A stretch of 19,856 nucleotides of DNA, from contig CAKQRI010000033.1 of the NCBI GenBank assembly GCA_934271365.1, positions 1 to 19,856 of the forward strand. Direction: 5' to 3'. Below are positions 15,667-19,856 of the stretch, one piece after another; the stretch's first letter is position 1; every line of letters begins with the position of its first letter. Source of the stretch: an uncultured Spirochaetales bacterium (GTDB lineage: Bacteria > Spirochaetota > Spirochaetia > Sphaerochaetales > Sphaerochaetaceae). Position numbers and translations under genes: made by a program. The notes under the pieces were generated by a model that was not told the origin of the DNA, ran no database searches, and worked only from the letters and a program-made list of their open reading frames with translations.

Positions 15667-16815
15667 CTAGCGCCGCTTGTTACAAAGCCGGACATCAGTC
15701 TTAGCCGCAGATAGCTCTATATCACGTGCATTTATTATTCCATCACGCATTCCTGCCATCATCTGGGCTTCATTAAGCACAGCTTCTATCGCAGATGCTG
15801 AAAGACCTTCAAAAAGCGAAACCAGCCTATCCCTGCTGATTTCACCAGAAAGCTTCTTATCTTTGGTATAGATATCTATGAGTTCTGCACGTGCAGAGCT
15901 ATCTGGATTAGAGATATGGAACTTAAGATCGAAACGGCCAGGACGTATCAAAGCTGGATCAAGCGATTCATATGAGTTTGTGGCAGCAATCACCAGAACA
16001 CCGGAAGAGCTCTTAAAACCATCCATCTCATTGAGCAGCGTTGTGATTATCCTGTTATTCTCCTTATCTATTCCGCTTCCTGCATAATTCCTCTTCTCTC
16101 CTATTGAATCAAATTCATCAATGAAGATTATGCATGGTCTGCATCTCCTTGCTTTTGAGAATAGCATCTTCACCTTCGCAGCTCCAAGCCCCATGACAGC
16201 TCCCTGGAAATCTGCACCTTTTGATGCAATGAAATTGACTCCGGCTTCCTCTGCAAGCGCCTTAGCAAATAATGTCTTTCCATTTCCTGGAGCACCTTCA
16301 AGTATTATGCCACCTGGTTCTCTTACTCCAGGAACCTTCTTTCCCTTCAGTACATCAACTGCTGCCATCATCTCCTCTTTGAGATCATGCATCCCTGCTA
16401 TGTCAGAGAAATGAACGCCAGTATGCCTGACAAGATGAAATGTATTTCTATATGCAGCAATCAGCTTATACAGCGCAAAGACAACAATGCCAAGGAATAA
16501 TGCATCAAAAACGAGATTAAGATAATCATCAAGCGTTGATTGAGAGCTATTTCTGACATCAGAACCATTCATAAGCAACATCTCTGCAAGCTCTGAAGAG
16601 CCTGGATTAACAGTCCTATATTCCTTGTTGCTATCATCAAGGTGGAATCTTATCTCATTGTCAGAAAATACAGCCGAGGCTATACGTCCGCTAACAGCAT
16701 AAGTTCTGAACTCCTTATAAGGCATTTCCTCTGAATTATCATATAAAAGCAAGAAAGCCAGTGCTAGAGCTAGGACAGCTATCAAAATCAACCATATGTT
16801 CTTTTTTCTCTTCAT
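15667..16815 (-). CDS. FtsH-like membrane AAA ATPase without peptidase domain
   Basis: The 382-residue protein has the FtsH front half: membrane segment 1 at 7-25, a periplasmic FtsH_ext-like domain at about 28-98, membrane segment 2 at about 103-120, then an AAA module. Walker A is GAPGNGKT (174-181), Walker B IIFIDE (229-234), sensor Asn 280 and arginine fingers 'RPGRF' (291-295). The lid runs to about 370, and the protein ends at 'NKRR', just where the M41 zinc peptidase should begin; there is no HExxH. FtsH is normally about 600-650 residues. The FtsH pore motif (M-F-V-G) reads A-V-M-G (206-209), so the pore aromatic residue is gone. It probably acts as a membrane-anchored ATPase remodelling or extracting proteins, not degrading them. 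It sits upstream of a heterodimeric exporter pair. Confidence 0.88.
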   Translation of the reverse strand: MKRKKNIWLILIAVLALALAFLLLYDNSEEMPYKEFRTYAVSGRIASAVFSDNEIRFHLDDSNKEYRTVNPGSSELAEMLLMNGSDVRNSSQSTLDDYLNLVFDALFLGIVVFALYKLIAAYRNTFHLVRHTGVHFSDIAGMHDLKEEMMAAVDVLKGKKVPGVREPGGIILEGAPGNGKTLFAKALAEEAGVNFIASKGADFQGAVMGLGAAKVKMLFSKARRCRPCIIFIDEFDSIGEKRNYAGSGIDKENNRIITTLLNEMDGFKSSSGVLVIAATNSYESLDPALIRPGRFDLKFHISNPDSSARAELIDIYTKDKKLSGEISRDRLVSLFEGLSASAIEAVLNEAQMMAGMRDGIINARDIELSAAKTDVRLCNKRR

Positions 16816-16891
16816 AGTCCATAAAATAATCTCAAAAACAATTTTTGTCTGCTGAATAGCTATGAAAATAGAAGTCTATGGGCAAAAATCA

Positions 16892-17569
16892 TCAGGCAAT
16901 GAAGAGATAGACCATAAGATAGTGCATCAGCGTTCCACCCATAACAAACATATGGAATACTTCATGGCTTCTGAAATTCCTGTTTCTTTCAAGCACTCTC
17001 AGCTTAACTGCATAAAGCACACCGCCAATCGTGTATATTATTCCTCCTGAAAGCAAGAGAAAGAAACCCTCACGAGGAAGAATATGATATAGCTTTGATA
17101 TATAAGGCACGCATGCCCACCCCATTGCTATATATATCACAGAAGATAGCCATTTAGGACAGGTAATCCAATAAAGGCTGAAAGCTATGGAAAGCAGGGC
17201 TAAAGCCCAGATTACACATAAAAGAGGATATCCTCCATTACCATTTAAAGGACCTATGCAAAGAGGAGTATATGTTCCTGCAATGAGCACAGATATCATC
17301 ATATGATCAATCTTCCTGAGCCTCTTATTCAGATAAACTCCAAGATTGAATGAATGGTATGATGCAGATGCACCATACAGAAGAACCATGCTCATTGAGA
17401 ATACAGCATAAGAGATGAGTCCAGAAAAGCTCCTGCCATCAATAGCGCCCTTTATAATCATGATGGGACAAGAAAAGACTGAGATGATGAATCCTATAAA
17501 ATGCGTTAGGGCACTCATTCTATCCTTTGCTTTAAAACAGTATTTGTCAGCAGCAATATCTATAGCCAT
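16892..17569 (-). CDS. Hemolysin III / PAQR-family integral membrane protein
   Basis: The 225-residue protein has seven predicted membrane segments. Conserved HlyIII/PAQR features are present: 'YGASASYHS' (65-73) with Ser and His 72, 'KIDHMMISVLIAGTYTPL' (86-103) with Asp 88, and the last helix region with 'SHEVFHMFVMGGTLMHY' (201-217), where His 202, 206 and 216 lie. In the family these residues form a zinc site and hydrolase activity is proposed; the haemolysin name is historical. I start at ATG 17569, directly after a strong AAGGAGGAG site on the minus strand, instead of an upstream ATG at 17599. It is divergent from the DUF1836 regulator gene, which may control it. Confidence 0.88.
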   Translation of the reverse strand: MAIDIAADKYCFKAKDRMSALTHFIGFIISVFSCPIMIIKGAIDGRSFSGLISYAVFSMSMVLLYGASASYHSFNLGVYLNKRLRKIDHMMISVLIAGTYTPLCIGPLNGNGGYPLLCVIWALALLSIAFSLYWITCPKWLSSVIYIAMGWACVPYISKLYHILPREGFFLLLSGGIIYTIGGVLYAVKLRVLERNRNFRSHEVFHMFVMGGTLMHYLMVYLFIA

Positions 17570-17612
17570 ATTCTCCTCCTTGCAAAAACCCGGATTCATT
17601 GATATAACAAAC

Positions 17613-17644
17613 CTATAATAAGTTTTTAAAAAACCTATTAATAG
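17613..17644. repeat. Near-perfect inverted repeat in the HlyIII/DUF1836 divergent region
   Basis: The arms CTATAATAAGTTTTT (17613-17627) and AAAAACCTATTAATAG (17629-17644) are complementary apart from one inserted base and one mismatch. They lie in the 143-bp gap between the two divergent starts, 44 bp upstream of the HlyIII ATG. It could be the operator for the DUF1836 protein; this is inferred from position. Confidence 0.5.
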
Positions 17645-17665
17645 TTAAATCAAAACCCAACAACC

Positions 17666-17694
17666 CTGTCAAGAGTTTTTGAATAACTCATAAT
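17666..17694 (+). promoter_or_regulatory. Putative promoter of the DUF1836 gene
   Basis: CTGTCA (17666-17671) and CATAAT (17689-17694) are spaced by 17 bp and would give a leader of about 12 nt holding the AGGAG site. Each box differs from consensus. Confidence 0.4.
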
Positions 17695-17712
17695 AAACTT
17701 TAGGAGAACTCT

Positions 17713-18240
17713 ATGATTCTTAAAATAGAAGAAGGAAATCTAAAAGCCATTGAAAGCTACCACCTGCCATTGTTCAATGAGATTCCAGATGTTGGCTTAT
17801 ATCTGAATCAGTGTGCTACATATATAAACAGAGCGCTGTCACCGCTTTTTGGTATATCCATTACAGAATCAATGATAAGCAATTATGTAAAGAAGAAGCT
17901 TATTGCCAATCCGATAAAAAAACAGTATTCACGGGAAAACCTTGCATATCTGCTATTCATAACGCTTGCTAAGAATGCTGCGAGCCTTGATGATATACAG
18001 CAGCTTATAACAATTCAGAAAGAAAGCTACAGCACAGAGATAGCTTATGAGTACTTCAGATGTGAATTTGAGGCCATACTCAAGCAGGTATTCGGAATAA
18101 AAGCAGATAAAGCAGATAAAGGTGAATCTGAAAGCGCAGAAGAAGAGCTTCTCAGAAACATAATTGTGACAATCGCACATAAGATATATATAGATATGGC
18201 ATTCTCTGTACTCAGAAAAGAAAATGATCAGATATGCTGA
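17713..18240 (+). CDS. DUF1836-family putative DNA-binding regulator
   Basis: The 175-residue soluble protein matches DUF1836. An N-terminal segment 'YHLPLFNEIPDVGLYLNQC' is followed by a MerR-like helix-turn-helix with 'ITESMISNYVKKKLIANPIK' (50-69) and 'YSRENLAYLLFITLAK'. The C-terminal half is helical, with a linker made of a repeated Lys-Ala-Asp unit ('IKADKADKGE') encoded by a 9-bp tandem repeat at 18100-18120. The family is described as DNA-binding but its targets are largely uncharacterised. The ATG follows AGGAG. Its divergent placement from the HlyIII gene suggests it regulates that gene or itself. Its last 13 bp overlap the convergent pseudouridine synthase gene, leaving no room for a separate terminator. 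Confidence 0.82.
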   Translation: MILKIEEGNLKAIESYHLPLFNEIPDVGLYLNQCATYINRALSPLFGISITESMISNYVKKKLIANPIKKQYSRENLAYLLFITLAKNAASLDDIQQLITIQKESYSTEIAYEYFRCEFEAILKQVFGIKADKADKGESESAEEELLRNIIVTIAHKIYIDMAFSVLRKENDQIC

Positions 18241-18932
18241 GATAGCATATCAATCTCATCAGAGCTAAGCTCACGGACCTCTCCCAATGGAAGACTGCCT
18301 AGAACGACTCGACCTTCTCTGATTCTTCTAAGATATGTGACTTCTAGTCCTTTTGATGCCATCATCCGCCTTACCTGATGATATTTTCCCTCAGTAATCA
18401 CAATGAGACTTTTTCCTTCTTCAATCCTCTTCAGGATAGCAGGCCTGCATTCGGTTCCATCTGAAAGGACTAATCCAGATGCAAAATCAGCAATGATCTC
18501 ATCCGTGGATGTCCCGATATGCTCTACATAGTATTCCTTTTCAATTCCATGCTTAGGAGCAATCAGACGATGTGCAAGTGCACCATCATTAGTGAATATC
18601 AGAAGTCCTTCAGTATCCTTATCAAGACGTCCGACAGGATAAACCTTCTGCTTCAGAAATGACCTAGGAAGAAGAGACATCACAGTAGGATCCCTCGGAT
18701 CTTCCGTGCTTGTGACATACCCCTGTGGCTTATTCATCATTGCCACAATGATTCTAGGCATCTCAATTACCTCTCCATCTATAGCTATAACAGAAGCTGT
18801 CTCATCTACTTTCTGGTCCCAGCTTACAGCAATCTCGCCATCCACTGTTATCCTGCCGTCCCTTACAAGCTTACGGACATCCTTTCTTGTAGCCTCTCCC
18901 ATAGAAGACAGGACTCTATCTAATCTCTGCAC
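18228..18932 (-). CDS. RsuA/RluB/RluE-family rRNA pseudouridine synthase
   Basis: This 234-residue enzyme converts a uridine in rRNA to pseudouridine. An N-terminal S4 RNA-binding domain (1-50, 'MQRLDRVLSSMGEATRKDVR') is joined to the catalytic domain, where 'GRLDKDTEGLLIFTNDG' (101-117) contains catalytic Asp 104. Later motifs 'EKEYYV' (131-136) and 'GKYHQVRRMMASKG' are also present. The compact length, without a C-terminal extension, fits RsuA (16S position 516), but RluB/RluE cannot be excluded. The start is GTG at 18932 with AGGAG seven bases upstream on the minus strand. It is transcribed alone and overlaps the DUF1836 gene tail to tail. Confidence 0.92.
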   Translation of the reverse strand: MQRLDRVLSSMGEATRKDVRKLVRDGRITVDGEIAVSWDQKVDETASVIAIDGEVIEMPRIIVAMMNKPQGYVTSTEDPRDPTVMSLLPRSFLKQKVYPVGRLDKDTEGLLIFTNDGALAHRLIAPKHGIEKEYYVEHIGTSTDEIIADFASGLVLSDGTECRPAILKRIEEGKSLIVITEGKYHQVRRMMASKGLEVTYLRRIREGRVVLGSLPLGEVRELSSDEIDMLSQHI

Positions 18933-19044
18933 TGCTTATCTCCTATGATTACTATATCTGAAATGGAATATAAAAAACAAATGCAACCATATGCTGCAGA
19001 CTTCATAAACCAAGCCTTAAAAAATCAAAAATAATATTTCTTAT

Positions 19045-19071
19045 TAATAATCATTATCAATAAACTTGACA
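19045..19071 (+). promoter_or_regulatory. Fur/PerR-like box next to a -35 element ahead of rubrerythrin
   Basis: TAATAATCATTATCA (19045-19059) differs at one position from the 7-1-7 Fur consensus TGATAATnATTATCA and at two from the PerR consensus TTATAATnATTATAA. A perfect -35 box, TTGACA, follows at 19066-19071. The -10 is not obvious at 17 bp (CATCTT). Control of the rubrerythrin gene by a Fur-family protein is a strong inference. Confidence 0.7.
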
Positions 19072-19140
19072 AATTTCTATTTTTGAATCATCTTTATTAC
19101 TGTAATTAAGAGCATCTTGATTACATACCACAGAGTTCAG

Positions 19141-19155
19141 ATGCCATGATGGCAT
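19141..19155 (+). repeat. Perfect 15-bp palindrome in the rubrerythrin leader
   Basis: ATGCCATGATGGCAT is a perfect 7-1-7 inverted repeat ending immediately before the AGAGGAG ribosome site (19156-19162). It could be a second operator or an mRNA structure controlling ribosome access. Confidence 0.6.
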
Positions 19156-19169
19156 AGAGGAGAATTACT

Positions 19170-19739
19170 ATGAAATACAGATGCACAGTTTGCGGACACA
19201 TTTATGACGAAGATAAAGAAGGCGTTAAGTTTGCAGATCTTCCAGCTGATTGGAAGTGCCCAACATGCAAAGCACCAAAGGATAAGTTTGTTCCAGTAGA
19301 GGAAGAAGGGCTCAATTGGGCAGCAGAGCATGTAATCGGAGTAGCAAAGGATGTTCCAGAGGATATCAAGGCTGATCTCAGAGCTAATTTCGAAGGTGAA
19401 TGCTCAGAAGTAGGAATGTACCTTGCAATGTCACGTGCTGCATTCAGAGAGGGATATCCTGAAATCGGTCTTTACTATGAGAAGGCTGCTTTTGAAGAAG
19501 CAGAGCATGCAGCTAAATTCGCAGAGCTTCTTGGAGAGGTCGTATCTGACTCAACAAAGCACAATCTTGAAGTACGTGTTGCAGCTGAGAATGGTGCTAC
19601 TGCTGGAAAGACAGATCTTGCAAAGAGAGCAAAGGCTCTTAATCTTGATGCAATCCATGATACAGTCCATGAGATGGCAAGAGACGAAGCTAGACATGGA
19701 AAAGCATTCAAGGGGCTCCTTGACCGCTATTTCGGCTGA
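19170..19739 (+). CDS. Reverse rubrerythrin (rubredoxin domain at N-terminus)
   Basis: This 189-residue cytoplasmic peroxide-reducing protein starts with a short rubredoxin domain whose iron ligands are Cys 5, 8, 30 and 33, within 'CTVCGHIYDE' and 'WKCPTCKAPKDKF'. A ferritin-like four-helix di-iron domain follows (about 48-187). Its carboxylate/His clusters are 'FEGECSEVG' (74-82), 'EEAEHAAKF' (109-117), 'RVAAEN' and 'RDEARHGKAF' (171-180). Rubredoxin-first order is the reverse of classical rubrerythrin and matches the NAD(P)H-linked peroxidases of anaerobes such as Clostridium. The ATG follows AGAGGAG. The upstream Fur/PerR-like box fits induction by peroxide or low iron. An insertion sequence begins 34 bp after the stop. 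It indicates an anaerobic host. Confidence 0.95.
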   Translation: MKYRCTVCGHIYDEDKEGVKFADLPADWKCPTCKAPKDKFVPVEEEGLNWAAEHVIGVAKDVPEDIKADLRANFEGECSEVGMYLAMSRAAFREGYPEIGLYYEKAAFEEAEHAAKFAELLGEVVSDSTKHNLEVRVAAENGATAGKTDLAKRAKALNLDAIHDTVHEMARDEARHGKAFKGLLDRYFG

Positions 19740-19773
19740 TACAACAGAATCAGAGAAGATGCCGCCGGTGTGA

Positions 19774-19856
19774 TGTGACCCCCCAGAAATTGGACAAAAC
19801 CAATTTGGGGGTTAATTTTTTGAAACTAACAGATGAAGAAAAGTTGGAAATTGTCA
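19774..19856 (+). mobile_element. Left end of an IS3-family-like insertion sequence (partial)
   Basis: The sequence from about TGTGACCCCCC (19774 on) looks like the terminal inverted repeat of an IS3-family element: TG start, run of C, then 'AGAAATTGGACAAAACCAAT'. The terminal stretch folds on itself: CCCCCAGAAATTGG (19780-19793) pairs with CCAATTTGGGGG (19800-19811) with a two-base bulge. A reading frame for the first transposase protein follows at once. The right end and target duplication lie outside the window, so the exact first base is uncertain by two bases. Confidence 0.65.
19820..19856 (+). CDS. Start of transposase OrfA (helix-turn-helix), truncated by window end
   Basis: From TTG at 19820 the frame reads 'MKLTDEEKLEIV' and continues past the window end. 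This matches the opening of IS3-family OrfA proteins, where a Lys/Thr/Glu-rich helix precedes the helix-turn-helix. The frame is also open upstream to a GTG at 19775, so the start codon is not certain. Only 12 codons are visible; the family call rests mainly on the adjacent terminal repeat. Confidence 0.5.
   Translation, partial: MKLTDEEKLEIV

Noticed and set aside
17570..17599. Upstream ATG at 17599 as start of the HlyIII gene
   Set aside because: The ATG at 17569 directly follows a strong AAGGAGGAG site, which would be inside the coding region if the upstream start were used.

Overview
The window looks like a chromosomal stretch of a spirochaete, most likely of the Sphaerochaeta/Treponema type. 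The evidence is compositional and indirect. Base composition is moderately AT-rich, with heavy use of AGA/AGG, GCA and ATA codons. A metal-binding protein has a cleavable signal peptide followed by an 'ANGAMEA'-like start with no lipobox, a pattern common in spirochaete periplasmic proteins. There is also a large lipoprotein with an L-L-I-S-C lipobox and Big2/FN3-like domains. No rRNA, tRNA or CRISPR array was seen.

Layout: (1) 1-1992 (+): an amino-acid ABC importer, given by the 3' end of a binding-protein gene, a leaky-looking hairpin, a permease, an ATPase and a strong terminator. (2) 2033-3702 (-): a ketopantoate-reductase-like gene followed by a TetR regulator, ending in its own terminator. 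(3) 3980-6637 (-): an 885-residue Ig-like/FN3 lipoprotein. (4) 6754-7819 (-): a Na+/Ca2+ exchanger with a clear promoter and a UUCG terminator. (5) 7820-8156: a stretch with no confident gene. (6) 8157-12064 (+): a compact operon of a ModE-type DNA-binding protein, a FecCD-type permease, an ATPase, a SAM methyltransferase and a binding protein. It is probably an oxyanion (molybdate/tungstate) or metal-complex importer with an unexplained methyltransferase. Its promoter sits so close to the first ATG that the mRNA is probably leaderless. (7) 12067-16815 (-): a heterodimeric ABC exporter with one degenerate ATP site, preceded by a membrane AAA ATPase that resembles FtsH but has no protease domain and has lost the pore aromatic residue. 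(8) 16892-18240: divergent hemolysin-III-like membrane protein (-) and DUF1836 regulator (+), with an inverted repeat between them. (9) 18228-18932 (-): an RsuA-type pseudouridine synthase overlapping the end of the DUF1836 gene. (10) 19045-19739 (+): a reverse rubrerythrin behind a Fur/PerR-like box and a perfect palindrome. (11) 19774-19856: the left end of what looks like an IS3-family insertion sequence, 34 bp beyond the rubrerythrin stop.

The themes are nutrient and metal import, ion homeostasis, export, and peroxide/iron response. The two most unusual items are the protease-less FtsH-like ATPase next to the exporter pair, and the ModE/FecCD/methyltransferase operon. Both are combinations of known families; nothing here can be called a proven new system from sequence alone.
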